64,000 nt of DNA from Sphingobacteriaceae bacterium DW12 (GTDB lineage Bacteria > Bacteroidota > Bacteroidia > Sphingobacteriales > Sphingobacteriaceae), in the NCBI GenBank assembly GCA_000783305.1, contig JROE01000013.1:1-64000 (forward strand), read 5' to 3'. The notes beneath the pieces are model-generated. The model made no database searches and was not told where the DNA came from. It saw only the letters and a program-made list of their open reading frames with translations. Below, one piece after another: positions 35,278 to 44,821 of the stretch. Both the position numbers and the translations under genes were made by a program. The first letter of the stretch is position 1. Each line of letters opens with the position of its first letter.

Positions 35278-36267
35278 ATGTCCATCAGTGAAATAGCAAA
35301 ACATTTAAAAGTTTCCAAGTCGACTGTATCATTGGTCATCAATGGAAAGGCAGAAAAAGGCAGAATCAGTAAGGTCCTAGCACAACGTATTCGAGATTAT
35401 ATTGAGGAAATAGGTTACAAACCCAATGCATTGGCAAAAAGTCTAGCTACTGGAAAATCCCGTACAATTGGTCTCATCGTTGAAAATATTGGTGACTCAT
35501 TCTTTGGTCCCATTGCGCTGTATATCGAAGAGTATCTGAGAAAATATGAATATCAGGTTCTTTATAGCAGCACTATGGGAGATAATAAACTTGCTGCTGA
35601 AATCGTACAAACGATGTTGGACAAACATGTAGATGGAATTATACTGTCGCCAACGGATGGTATACAGGAGGAGGTCCAAAGAATCATCCAAGGTAATACC
35701 CCCATCGTATTATTTGATCGAAAAATCCCTGGAATAAACACCAATTACGTAGGTACCAATAATTATGAAGCAAGTACCTCTGCTATCCAACATCTACTGA
35801 TGCAGGGATATAGCAACATTGGAATGGTGACGATTGACTCTCAACAACCGCAGATGCAGGACAGACTCCAGGCTTATCGCCATGCACTAGAGAAACAAGG
35901 TCATACTCCCCAGGTCTGCTTCACATCTTATAGAGAAAAGAGAGAAGGACCTTGGAAAGAAGTACTAGAATGGCTAGAAGAAAATCCTCAACTAGACGCT
36001 CTTTATTTCAGCACGAACTACCTCTGCATAATAGGATTGAAGGCCATCCAAAAACTTAAAAAGAGAGGTAAACTGGCTGTAATAACCTTTGATGACCACG
36101 AAGTTTTTGAACTGTTACAACCTCAAATATCTTGTATCCGTCAACCTCTAGAAGGAATTGCAAAAAGCATTGTACACATATTACTAGCCCAATTAAAAGA
36201 TAGAAACAATACTACAGTAGAGGACATTATTCCTTCCGAACTTCAGATAAGACAAAGTTCCTTATAA
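35278..36267 (+). CDS. LacI-family regulator of the mannan locus
   Basis: 329 residues. The N-terminal helix-turn-helix is at 1-22 (SISEIAKHLKVSKSTVSLVING) and the hinge helix at about 47-58 (PNALAKSLATG). A periplasmic-binding-protein-like sugar domain follows (IGLIVENIGDSFFGPI, VDGIILSPTDG, ILFDRKIPGI-type core). It should bind an operator as a dimer and release or bind it on sensing a sugar or sugar phosphate. It is the first gene of the glycan locus; the palindrome at 36311-36330 just downstream is the best operator candidate. LacI control is less common for SusCD loci than hybrid two-component or anti-sigma control. Confidence 0.93.
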   Translation: MSISEIAKHLKVSKSTVSLVINGKAEKGRISKVLAQRIRDYIEEIGYKPNALAKSLATGKSRTIGLIVENIGDSFFGPIALYIEEYLRKYEYQVLYSSTMGDNKLAAEIVQTMLDKHVDGIILSPTDGIQEEVQRIIQGNTPIVLFDRKIPGINTNYVGTNNYEASTSAIQHLLMQGYSNIGMVTIDSQQPQMQDRLQAYRHALEKQGHTPQVCFTSYREKREGPWKEVLEWLEENPQLDALYFSTNYLCIIGLKAIQKLKKRGKLAVITFDDHEVFELLQPQISCIRQPLEGIAKSIVHILLAQLKDRNNTTVEDIIPSELQIRQSSL

Positions 36268-36310
36268 AAAAAATTGGAGAGTTTACTTAAATTCTATAGC
36301 TTTACGCAAT

Positions 36311-36330
36311 TGGCAAAACCGGTTTTGCCA
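36311..36330. promoter_or_regulatory. 20-bp perfect palindrome, candidate LacI operator or lacI terminator
   Basis: TGGCAAAACCGGTTTTGCCA is fully self-complementary with a central CCGG, like many LacI-family operators. It lies 44 bp after the lacI stop and 164 bp before the ROK start. Followed by TTTTGTTT, it could also fold as an 8-bp hairpin with a CCGG loop and terminate lacI. Both functions are possible. Confidence 0.6.
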
Positions 36331-36493
36331 TTTTGTTTAAATCAACCATTATAAATCATGCCTAGTATAATTTATCTATGTGTATCGCATCTCGCTGATC
36401 CATCCCCTTCTACTGGAATGGATGTGACTAAGTTGGTCATGCCAATTTATCATACAGAAATCTCTTTTTTGCTCAAAAGACAAATGGGTTACA

Positions 36494-37342
36494 ATGAAAA
36501 ATAAAATAGTAGTTTGCATAGACATTGGCGGATCGCACATTGCAGCCGCTTCGTTAGAAAAGCAATCACAAGTATTCACCCTTCTAAAAGAAGCAAAAGG
36601 TGATGTAGATAGCGCAGCAAGTCGCGAAACCATTCTAGCTCAATGGGACATTATTATCCAATCGATTTGGAGCCCACAAACTCAAGAGATAGAGAAGATG
36701 GTTATTTCTATTCCCGGTCCCTTTGATTACAAAAACGGCATTTGTTTGATGGATGGTATGCACAAATACCAAGCGTTGTTACACATGGACATCAAATCCT
36801 ATTTTATAGAAAAATACAGTGTATCTTCTCTAAACATCAAATTCTTGAACGATGCAGAAGCTTTTCTATTGGGTGAGATATACTACCATAATCTACAAAA
36901 CAAACGAATTGTGGGACTGAGTTTAGGGACAGGTTTAGGGTCAGCACTCTACAACAAAGAAATAGTCGGAGACCTGAACTATGGATCCACCCAATTTCGT
37001 GATGGGATTGCTGAGGACTACATTTCTACAAGGGGTATCCTGGAGTATCTTCGACAACAAGGTATCGAGGGAGTAGCACATGTCAAAGCCTTGGTAGATA
37101 CCGAAACACTAGTGGATGAGCGTGGAGCTGCATTTTCCTTTCTAGCACTGGCACTAGTAGATTTTATTACGCTTCATATTTTACCGCTACAACCAGAGGG
37201 GTTGGTATTAGGAGGAAGCATCTCAAAGGCACATAGCAGATTTCTCCCAGTCGTGCAGGCGGATATTGACATTCCGATATACATAGCATCTTTTAAAGAA
37301 TGGAATTTATTTTTTGGTTTAGCAACATCATTTAGCCTATGA
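36494..37342 (+). CDS. ROK-family sugar kinase
   Basis: 282 residues with the ASKHA fold: phosphate loop VCIDIGGSHIAAA (residues 6-18), FLNDAEAFLLGE (catalytic Asp) near 118 and GLSLGTGLGSAL near 140. The ROK zinc-binding cluster (GH...CxCGxxGCxE) is absent, the region instead reading STQFRDGIAEDYIST. In this locus the likely role is phosphorylation of mannose (or another hexose) released from mannan; this is inferred from context. The gene overlaps the MFS gene by 4 bp (ATGA), so translation is coupled. Confidence 0.87.
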   Translation: MKNKIVVCIDIGGSHIAAASLEKQSQVFTLLKEAKGDVDSAASRETILAQWDIIIQSIWSPQTQEIEKMVISIPGPFDYKNGICLMDGMHKYQALLHMDIKSYFIEKYSVSSLNIKFLNDAEAFLLGEIYYHNLQNKRIVGLSLGTGLGSALYNKEIVGDLNYGSTQFRDGIAEDYISTRGILEYLRQQGIEGVAHVKALVDTETLVDERGAAFSFLALALVDFITLHILPLQPEGLVLGGSISKAHSRFLPVVQADIDIPIYIASFKEWNLFFGLATSFSL

Positions 37343-38628
37343 AAAATGTTTGGAAGTATTCATTGATAGCCTCTATCGGAGGGTTTCTATTCGGTTTTGA
37401 AACTGCTGTAATTTCGGGAGCCGAACAAATTATTCAAAAATTGTGGCAACTCGATGCTTTTTGGCACGGATTGACGGTTTCCATATCGCTTATCGGCACA
37501 ATTTTCGGAGCTATTGTTGCTGGGCGACTTTCAGAACGCTATGGCCGAAGGCCCGTATTGAGTACTATTGCACTCCTATATCTAGTTTCCGCTATTGGCT
37601 GTGGTATATCTCCTTTCTGGAGTATGTTTTTATTGTTCCGGTTTCTCGGAGGAGTGGCTGTTGGTATTAGCTCAGTTGTAGGTCCAGTCTATATTTCAGA
37701 AATATCGCCAGCTAAAGACCGTGGTAAATTAACAGGATTATTTCAAATTATGATTGTTAGTGGAATATTCGTCGCTTATCTGACCAATTTTCTTTTTGTA
37801 AATACAGGAGAAAATGCATGGCGATATATGCTTGGCATCATGGCTATTCCCTCATGCGTATTTTACGTACTATTAAAAAAAATACCAGAAAGTCCACGTT
37901 GGCTAGCATTACATAGGGATATTGTTCAAGCAAACATTGTCTTCGACAAATTGGGTCAGGAACATTTGGTCAGTAAAACTGAAATGTATACGCACAAAAA
38001 GAAAATTTCACTATGGCAACGAAAATACAGTAAACCAATAGCTTTTGCAGTGCTCCTCGCATTTTTTAATCAAATGACGGGTATCAACGCAATCCTTTAC
38101 TATGCGCCTCGAATTTTTGAAATAGCGGGCTTTGATGAACAACTTACGTACTTACAACCGATATTTATTGGTGGGACCAATGTTGTTTTCACTTTGTTGG
38201 GGATGAGTATAATCGATAAGTTTGGACGAAAAAAACTTCTTTTAGTAGGAGCCATTGGAATGTTCATCTTTTTAATCTTGACTGCTTTCGGCCTTAAGGA
38301 AGGGCATTCGTCGTATTTACTATTTTACATCATAGGTTTTATAGGTGCATTTGCCTTATCACAGGGTGCTGTTATCTGGGTATTCTTAGCAGAAATATTC
38401 CCAAACGAAGTCCGTGCCAAAGGCTCTTCATTGGGCAGCACGACTCACTGGGTATTTGCAGCTGTCATCTCTTGGATATTTCCGGTCATTGTAGAGGGTG
38501 GAAAAAATGGGGGCTTTTACATTTTTCTCTTTTACGGAGCAATGGTAGTTCTGTCGTTCGTCTTTATCATTTTCTTACCTGAAACAAAGGGAAAAACACT
38601 GGAAGGAATAAATAAAGATGTTACATAA
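37339..38628 (+). CDS. MFS sugar:H+ symporter
   Basis: A 429-residue inner-membrane transporter with 12 predicted helices, of the sugar-porter family: GRLSERYGRRPVL (loop 2-3), PESPRWL (after helix 6), GINAILYYAPRIFE (helix 7) and PETKGKTLEGI at the C-terminus. It should import a free monosaccharide, plausibly mannose. It is co-transcribed with the ROK kinase and closed by a strong terminator before susC. Confidence 0.93.
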   Translation: MKNVWKYSLIASIGGFLFGFETAVISGAEQIIQKLWQLDAFWHGLTVSISLIGTIFGAIVAGRLSERYGRRPVLSTIALLYLVSAIGCGISPFWSMFLLFRFLGGVAVGISSVVGPVYISEISPAKDRGKLTGLFQIMIVSGIFVAYLTNFLFVNTGENAWRYMLGIMAIPSCVFYVLLKKIPESPRWLALHRDIVQANIVFDKLGQEHLVSKTEMYTHKKKISLWQRKYSKPIAFAVLLAFFNQMTGINAILYYAPRIFEIAGFDEQLTYLQPIFIGGTNVVFTLLGMSIIDKFGRKKLLLVGAIGMFIFLILTAFGLKEGHSSYLLFYIIGFIGAFALSQGAVIWVFLAEIFPNEVRAKGSSLGSTTHWVFAAVISWIFPVIVEGGKNGGFYIFLFYGAMVVLSFVFIIFLPETKGKTLEGINKDVT

Positions 38629-38644
38629 CAGTGTTATGTAATAC

Positions 38645-38681
38645 AAAAAAAGGGACACAAAAAAATTGTGTCCCTTTTTTT
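38645..38681 (+). terminator. Terminator of the ROK-MFS unit
   Basis: AAAAAAAGGGACACAA (38645-38660) pairs with TTGTGTCCCTTTTTTT (38666-38681), loop AAAAA. It separates the kinase/transporter unit from the susC promoter. Confidence 0.95.
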
Positions 38682-38783
38682 GTCATTAGCCGTCCTCACC
38701 TACTTTAAGCTAATCTTTCTATGGTATTTTCTTCCTTTTCTCCTATCAATATTAAATCACAAAATTATTTTTTGACAGAATAA

Positions 38784-38813
38784 TTGGTTTTTTAAATTAT
38801 ATATATACATTTG
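38784..38813 (+). promoter_or_regulatory. susC promoter (TTG-N19-TACATTTG)
   Basis: TTG at 38784-38786 and TACATTTG at 38806-38813 with a 19-nt spacer fit the Bacteroidota housekeeping consensus. The start site should fall near 38820, giving a leader of about 70 nt. Confidence 0.75.
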
Positions 38814-38851
38814 TTAAACCGCTTTAGCTATACAGCTAATGCGGTTTAGCT
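38814..38851 (+). promoter_or_regulatory. Hairpin/palindrome in the susC leader
   Basis: TTAAACCGC pairs with GCGGTTTA(G), and inside it TTAGCT pairs with AGCTAA around ATAC. It begins almost at the predicted transcription start. It may be an mRNA 5' stem-loop (stability or control) or a DNA operator; the outer half AAACCG also occurs in the palindrome at 36311. Confidence 0.55.
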
Positions 38852-38890
38852 AACAAGCTTAAGTAACCAGAATATAAACCATTATTCATT

Positions 38891-41800
38891 ATGTTTAAGA
38901 AGTCGAAATTATTATTTGTTGCAGGTATATTGCTATTGGGGCACCATCCTCTTTTGGCAACAACCGAGCTTTCTTTCCTGAAATGGACGGCAGCACAGCA
39001 AGCCGTTCGCGGGAAAGTAGTCGATGAAAGCGGCAATGCTATTCAGGGAGCGACAGTGCTCCTTATTGGATCAACCGCCTCTGCCGTCACCGATGACCAA
39101 GGAGCTTTTTCACTACCGGCTAAGATAGGTGATAAACTACGTATCACCTATCTGGGCTACCAGAGCTCTGAAGTACGGGTCGACGACCTGGAGATCCGTA
39201 TTGAGTTGTCTCCAAATGCGCACTCACTTGACGAAGTCATCGTTGTCGGCTACGGTACCACAACACGCCGATCGGTAGTCGGGGCAGTCGACCAAATCAA
39301 TGCCAAGGCTATAGAAAACAGGCCAGTGGCCAATGTCACGCAGGCCCTACAAGGAGCTTCGCCAAGCCTGAACATCCAGCAACGTAGTATGGATCCCAAC
39401 AGCAATACCTTGAACATCAATATCAGAGGTATTTCAACAATGAACAACAATAGTCCATTGGTAGTCATCGACGGTTTGGTTTCCGAGTCTGGAGCTCTCA
39501 ATAAGCTAAACCCAGCGGATATTGAAAGCGTATCGGTATTGAAAGATGCTGGTACCGCTGCTATATATGGTTCCAGATCCGCCAATGGTGTACTACTCGT
39601 GACTACCAAATCGGGCGTCAAAAATCGAGCTCCACGCATCAATATGTCAGCAATGGCGGGTATACAAGATCCCAAAATCTTATTTTCACCTGTAGCGGGC
39701 TATCAAAATGCTACCTTAAAAAACCTGGCCTTGACCAACATTGGAGCCGATCCAGAATTTACACCAGACCAAATCCTAGATTTATATAGCCACCGGGAAG
39801 AAGAAGAATGGAACTATGACCGAATTATGCAGGCCGCATTACAGCAAAACCATAATGTATCTATATCTGGAGGTGGTGAGCATTCGACTTATCTTTTCTC
39901 GGGAGGGTACCTGAATCAACGCAGCAATTTTGTTGGCAACAAAGACTACGGCATTGAACGGTTCAATCTCCGCTCCAATCTTTCTACAGAATTTGGAATA
40001 TTTAAGCTCAGTAGCATCCTAGCATATTCGCGAAACAACGGATTAAGTACAACTGCTAGCAATGCCATCATCAATTCATCCCGAATCCCGTCCTATTATT
40101 ACTATCGCATGCAAGCTGACAACGGACGTTATCTTATCAACAATGCACTCACAGATCAGAACCCACTGGCCGAATTACGAGAAGGAGGATACCAAAAGAA
40201 TGACAATGACTACTTCAATGCCAATATCGCATTGGATGTGAAGCTGATGGAGGGTTTGAAATTACGTGGAGTTTTCGGCGCAGACATCAACGCTGATCAT
40301 CGTTTCATTCGCAGAATTCAAGTGCCACTATACTCAAGCGTTGACGCAGAAAGACCGTTGGTTTACGTCAATTCCACTCGCAATACTGAAGATTTTAATG
40401 AAAAAGTTTCCTTGCTCAATTACCAATTGTTATTGGACTACAACCGTACATTTGGCGACCACGAATTTAAAGGACTCTTCGGAGCAACAAATGAATCCTA
40501 TACGCGGCGTCAGAATGAAATTAAATTGAGATTTACTGATCCTATATTGGGTACACCTACAACGGGCACGGAAATCGACCTAACAAGTGCAGTAACACCT
40601 CAAAGGACTGAAGAAACCAACATCACTTCTATAATTGGGCGATTAAACTACGCTTATGCTCAACGTTATTTTATGGAAGCTTCCTTCCGTTATGACGGGT
40701 CTTCAAAGTTTGCTAAACCAAGTCGTTGGGGCTTTTTCCCGTCGCTGTCACTTGGCTGGCGACTCTCGGAAGAAGGCTTTATGCAATCGTATAAAGAAGA
40801 AATTGGGGAATTGAAACTACGATCATCCTACGGGATATTAGGAAATCAAAATATCCCCCCCTATCAGTACCTAACAAGATATATACCTATACCCGGTAGT
40901 TATGGATTTGATAATAAAATTGCAAATGGTGCCGGATTTACCTTTGGTAATGAAGACTTACGTTGGGAAAAGACGTATAATTTTAATATCGGAGCTGATG
41001 CTTCTTTCTTCGAGAACAGCTTGACCGCTAGTTTCGATTATTTTCATAAAAACACGACAGATATCCTCATCACACCAACTATAGCATCTACAGCAGGTGT
41101 TGACCCCGCTAAAACCAACATTGGAAAAATGACCAACCAAGGATGGGAACTCGTCCTCAACTATCGAGGAAACACTGGTGAATTCCAGCACAGTGTATCG
41201 GCAAATGTAGGAGATTCTTATAATAAGGTAACCTATTTCGAAGGAAAAGAACAGTTTTCAGAATCTGATAGAATCCGAAAAGTTATAAGAGAAGGCTTAC
41301 CTTTCAATTCCTACTATGGCTTCAAGGTCCAAAACTATTTCCAGAATATTCAAGAAATCGAAACTGCCGCCCTACCTGTAGGTGTCGCAGCATCTGATCT
41401 TCAACCTGGAGATGTCCGATATGTGGATCGCAATAGCGACGGCATCATAGACTCAAAAGATCGATTTGTCCTCGGAAATGCTTTTCCACGTTATACCTTT
41501 GGCTTTACCTACGATCTTCGGTATAAAAACTTTGATTTCAGTATGCTGTGGCAGGGTGTGGGCAGTAGAGATATGATGGTACGCGGTGAATTGGTCGAAC
41601 CATTTCACGAAAACTATTCTTATGCCATCTACCAGCACCAATTAGACTATTGGACCCCAACAAACACGAGTGCCACTTGGCCACGATTGACTGCCTCGGG
41701 ATCAACATCGACAACCAATAATTACCAAACAGAGTCTGACATTTTTCTGTTCAATGGTCGCTATGCACGCTTGAAAAATCTGCAAATCGGTTATTCATTG

Positions 41801-42001
41801 CCCCAGTCTTGGACAAGTAAAGTAAATCTCCAGAAGGCTCGGATATTTGTCAATGCCCAAAACTTGCTGACTTTGACCCTCAATTCTTGGATTGACCCTG
41901 AATCTTCGGAATTCAATGAGAACATGAGTGGTGCAGCCAATAGTGCACGCAACTACCCGACATTAAAATATTATGGATTAGGTTTAGATATTCAGTTTTA
42001 A
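38891..42001 (+). CDS. SusC/RagA-family TonB-linked glycan importer
   Basis: A 1036-residue outer-membrane transporter. Signal peptide about 1-24, carboxypeptidase-like domain (about 38-110; VRGKVVDESGNAIQGATV), a TonB-box-like stretch (DEVIVVGYGT near 115), plug domain with NINIRGISTMNNNSPLVVIDG and ADIESVSVLKDAGTAAIYGSRSANGVLLVTTK, then the barrel up to the terminal GLDIQF. It pairs with the SusD lipoprotein directly downstream. It has no STN domain, so FecR/ECF-sigma control is not expected; this fits the LacI gene. Glycan specificity is inferred as alpha-mannan from the GH76 genes. Confidence 0.97.
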   Translation: MFKKSKLLFVAGILLLGHHPLLATTELSFLKWTAAQQAVRGKVVDESGNAIQGATVLLIGSTASAVTDDQGAFSLPAKIGDKLRITYLGYQSSEVRVDDLEIRIELSPNAHSLDEVIVVGYGTTTRRSVVGAVDQINAKAIENRPVANVTQALQGASPSLNIQQRSMDPNSNTLNINIRGISTMNNNSPLVVIDGLVSESGALNKLNPADIESVSVLKDAGTAAIYGSRSANGVLLVTTKSGVKNRAPRINMSAMAGIQDPKILFSPVAGYQNATLKNLALTNIGADPEFTPDQILDLYSHREEEEWNYDRIMQAALQQNHNVSISGGGEHSTYLFSGGYLNQRSNFVGNKDYGIERFNLRSNLSTEFGIFKLSSILAYSRNNGLSTTASNAIINSSRIPSYYYYRMQADNGRYLINNALTDQNPLAELREGGYQKNDNDYFNANIALDVKLMEGLKLRGVFGADINADHRFIRRIQVPLYSSVDAERPLVYVNSTRNTEDFNEKVSLLNYQLLLDYNRTFGDHEFKGLFGATNESYTRRQNEIKLRFTDPILGTPTTGTEIDLTSAVTPQRTEETNITSIIGRLNYAYAQRYFMEASFRYDGSSKFAKPSRWGFFPSLSLGWRLSEEGFMQSYKEEIGELKLRSSYGILGNQNIPPYQYLTRYIPIPGSYGFDNKIANGAGFTFGNEDLRWEKTYNFNIGADASFFENSLTASFDYFHKNTTDILITPTIASTAGVDPAKTNIGKMTNQGWELVLNYRGNTGEFQHSVSANVGDSYNKVTYFEGKEQFSESDRIRKVIREGLPFNSYYGFKVQNYFQNIQEIETAALPVGVAASDLQPGDVRYVDRNSDGIIDSKDRFVLGNAFPRYTFGFTYDLRYKNFDFSMLWQGVGSRDMMVRGELVEPFHENYSYAIYQHQLDYWTPTNTSATWPRLTASGSTSTTNNYQTESDIFLFNGRYARLKNLQIGYSLPQSWTSKVNLQKARIFVNAQNLLTLTLNSWIDPESSEFNENMSGAANSARNYPTLKYYGLGLDIQF

Positions 42002-42011
42002 ATATACGACA

Positions 42012-43646
42012 ATGAATAGAATATTAAAAATGATAGGCTTGTCTAGCTTTTTAGCGGCTATGATATCCTCGTGCAATAGTATGGACCCTGTCCTGACAAG
42101 CGAATTTACAGATGCTACCTTTTGGGAATCTACTGCCAATGCCGACCAATTGGTCAACATGGCCTACAATCAGATGTATTCGGCCGATAAAATGTGGAAT
42201 GACGAAGCTCTGAGTGACAATATTTTTGAAGGTCGATCTCCAACCAATCAAAGGCTTATTCGAAATGGACTAGCAAATCCGACTAACACACTTTTCGCCT
42301 CAGAATGGGCAGATGCTTACCGCGGATTAAAAACCTGTCATGTTTTTTTAGCTAATGTGAATCGTATTTCAGATGCTACGGAAGACTGGAAAGAAATAAG
42401 ATCGGCGGAAATCCGATTTATACGGGCATTTATTTATTTTCGATTAGTCAACTTCTTTGGAGACGTACCTTTCTTTACCTCAGACATTACTGTATCAGAG
42501 GCCGGCAATATCAATCGTACACCTAAAGCGAACATCCTCACCTTCATTCATGAAGAACTCTCTAATATTAGTTCAAGACTACCTAATCGCAATGAGTTAG
42601 CCAACAGTGATAGAGGTCGAATCACAAAAGGGGCAGTATTGGCTTTGCAAGCAAGGGCCTATCTATATGAAAGCAACTGGCAGAAAACAGCCGACTATTG
42701 CGATAGCTTAATGCAGAAACAGGAAATATATGGCAACTACTCCTTGCTCAAAAACTATGGAGACATATTTCAACCTGCTAATGAATATAATGAAGAAGTC
42801 ATATTAGATTATGGATATGTACCAAACGCAAAAACGTGGAACAAACTCTATGATGCTGCCCCACTATCTTCTGGCGCCCGTCTAAATGCCTATGCTCCTG
42901 TTCAGGAATTGGCAAACAACTACCTAACAATAAATGGATTACCAATAAATAGCGACCCCACCTATTCTGAAAATAATCCGTATGTGAATCGCGACCCACG
43001 TATGGGGGCAACAATCGTGTTTCACGGCGGACAATGGACTAACCTCAGCGGAGTAACTCGCACAATTTACATAAAACCTGGAACAGGTAGTAATGATACA
43101 GAAAGATCGGATGAATATGCCGGCGCCAACAGTAATGCATCTCCTACTGGATATTACGTTAAGAAATACTATGACCACACGGGTACCCAAGACTTTAGCT
43201 CAGGGCTCAATGTCATCATGATTAGATATGCAGATATTTTACTGATGTATGCCGAAGCGCAACAACAACTTGGCAAGCTAGACGCTAATATATGGAATCA
43301 AACAATACGTGCAATTCGTGAAAGAGCTGGATTTACAGCAGCTACGGCCTTAGACTTTCCTACAGGGATGAGTGCTTCCAACTTGACAACCTTAATTCGT
43401 AATGAGCGTCGTAGCGAGCTTGCTTTAGAGGGTCTTCGTTACTTCGATATTATGCGCTGGAAAGCCGGCAAGACCTATCTGGAGGGCACTGTATATGGTG
43501 CAAAATTTGCCAACGGCAATAGTGACTATATCCGTCTGGACAATCGCCGATTTGATGAAAACAGGGATTATCTCTGGGCTGTGCCAAGTGCACAAGTAGA
43601 TCTAAACAAAAATCTGTTACCCAACAATCCGGGTTACGCTAACTAA
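42012..43646 (+). CDS. SusD/RagB-family glycan-binding lipoprotein
   Basis: 544 residues. Lipobox SSC with Cys21, then the SusD helical TPR-type fold: DATFWESTANADQLVNMAYNQMY, RFIRAFIYFRLVNFFGDVPFF, GAVLALQARAYLYESNW, and the C-terminal LIRNERRSELALEGLRYFDIMRWK typical of the family. It caps SusC at the cell surface. It starts 10 bp after susC. Confidence 0.97.
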   Translation: MNRILKMIGLSSFLAAMISSCNSMDPVLTSEFTDATFWESTANADQLVNMAYNQMYSADKMWNDEALSDNIFEGRSPTNQRLIRNGLANPTNTLFASEWADAYRGLKTCHVFLANVNRISDATEDWKEIRSAEIRFIRAFIYFRLVNFFGDVPFFTSDITVSEAGNINRTPKANILTFIHEELSNISSRLPNRNELANSDRGRITKGAVLALQARAYLYESNWQKTADYCDSLMQKQEIYGNYSLLKNYGDIFQPANEYNEEVILDYGYVPNAKTWNKLYDAAPLSSGARLNAYAPVQELANNYLTINGLPINSDPTYSENNPYVNRDPRMGATIVFHGGQWTNLSGVTRTIYIKPGTGSNDTERSDEYAGANSNASPTGYYVKKYYDHTGTQDFSSGLNVIMIRYADILLMYAEAQQQLGKLDANIWNQTIRAIRERAGFTAATALDFPTGMSASNLTTLIRNERRSELALEGLRYFDIMRWKAGKTYLEGTVYGAKFANGNSDYIRLDNRRFDENRDYLWAVPSAQVDLNKNLLPNNPGYAN

Positions 43647-43664
43647 ACTATAACCAAAGAAATC

Positions 43665-44810
43665 ATGAAAAGAATATCAATTTTTATCTGGCTTGCCGCA
43701 TTAATATCCTCTTTGGGTGCTTGCAAGACCGAAAACATGAACTATACAGATGTACAGATCTCGGCTGTAAACAACTTATTCGAACCTGTGGACAATAAAG
43801 CCGTGAAACTAGTCAGTTCAGCTTCCGCTTCGCTTTTCTTTGAATGGGAGTCTGCATTGACAGAAGATGGTGGTGCCCCTCAATATGAAATCGCATTTGA
43901 TGTTATAGGTGGAGATTTTTCAAAACCATTATACAAATTGACATCTAACAATAAGGGCTTCGCTACAAATGCTTATGTCACCCATAAAGTGCTTAATGCT
44001 GTAGCGGCATTGGCCGGGGTCAACCCAGGAGAGAGCGGAGACGTGCAGTGGACAGTTATTGCTTCTCGTGGAATAACCCGTGTGCTCTCACCCATCGTGC
44101 GCAAATTAAATATATCCAGCTTAGAGGGCTTTGCCGACATCCCTAATGAGTTGTATGTATCTGGAGAAGGATCCGAAGGCGGAAAAGATATTGCTTCGGC
44201 ATTAGCTTTCAAACAAACAGCTACCGGTGAATTTGAAATTTACACAAAATTGGAAGCAGGTAAGGACTATATATTCTTAGACCGCAAAGATGCAAATGCT
44301 CGCCGATTCTACACGGACAACCAGGTGAAGCTGAAAGAAACAGTAGAGGAACTCAGTATGCAAGTCAGTCAAACTGGTGTATATCGAATACAGGTCGATT
44401 TCAATGTGGCTACGATAAGCTTTGCGGAAATCAAATCCATTGGATTATGGTTCTCTCCTGAAAATAAAATACTCTTTAACCTACCATATCAAGGTAAAGG
44501 AATATGGACAGGTACTGGTATTGTTAATTTCAGACAAGAAGGTTGGGGAAAAGACGAAAGATACAAACTTCAATCGGAAGCCGTCGTCAATGGAAAAAAC
44601 ATTATTGAACAATTTGGTGCAAAAAACCCAACAGATAGTCGCCCTAACGCATCGAGTGATCCATCATATTATTACATCAAATTGTTAAAATCGGTCACAC
44701 AATGGGATGACAAGTGGAAATTCGGTGATGCTATTGATGGAAAATCCACAACAATCAGCGTCATCTTGCAAGGAGACAAAGAATACACACATACAGTCAC
44801 TGTAAATTAG
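43665..44810 (+). CDS. SusE/F-like surface glycan-binding lipoprotein
   Basis: 381 residues with lipobox SLGAC (Cys20). The N-terminal SusE-type beta-sandwich (about 30-150) shows FEPVDNKAVKL and SLFFEWESAL, the usual opening of SusE domains. Two further beta domains follow, with IGLWFSPENKILFNLPYQGKGIWTGTG. Such proteins bind the polysaccharide at the surface next to SusCD. It lies 18 bp after susD. Specificity is not readable. Confidence 0.85.
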   Translation: MKRISIFIWLAALISSLGACKTENMNYTDVQISAVNNLFEPVDNKAVKLVSSASASLFFEWESALTEDGGAPQYEIAFDVIGGDFSKPLYKLTSNNKGFATNAYVTHKVLNAVAALAGVNPGESGDVQWTVIASRGITRVLSPIVRKLNISSLEGFADIPNELYVSGEGSEGGKDIASALAFKQTATGEFEIYTKLEAGKDYIFLDRKDANARRFYTDNQVKLKETVEELSMQVSQTGVYRIQVDFNVATISFAEIKSIGLWFSPENKILFNLPYQGKGIWTGTGIVNFRQEGWGKDERYKLQSEAVVNGKNIIEQFGAKNPTDSRPNASSDPSYYYIKLLKSVTQWDDKWKFGDAIDGKSTTISVILQGDKEYTHTVTVN

Positions 44811-44821
44811 AAGGCAACACA

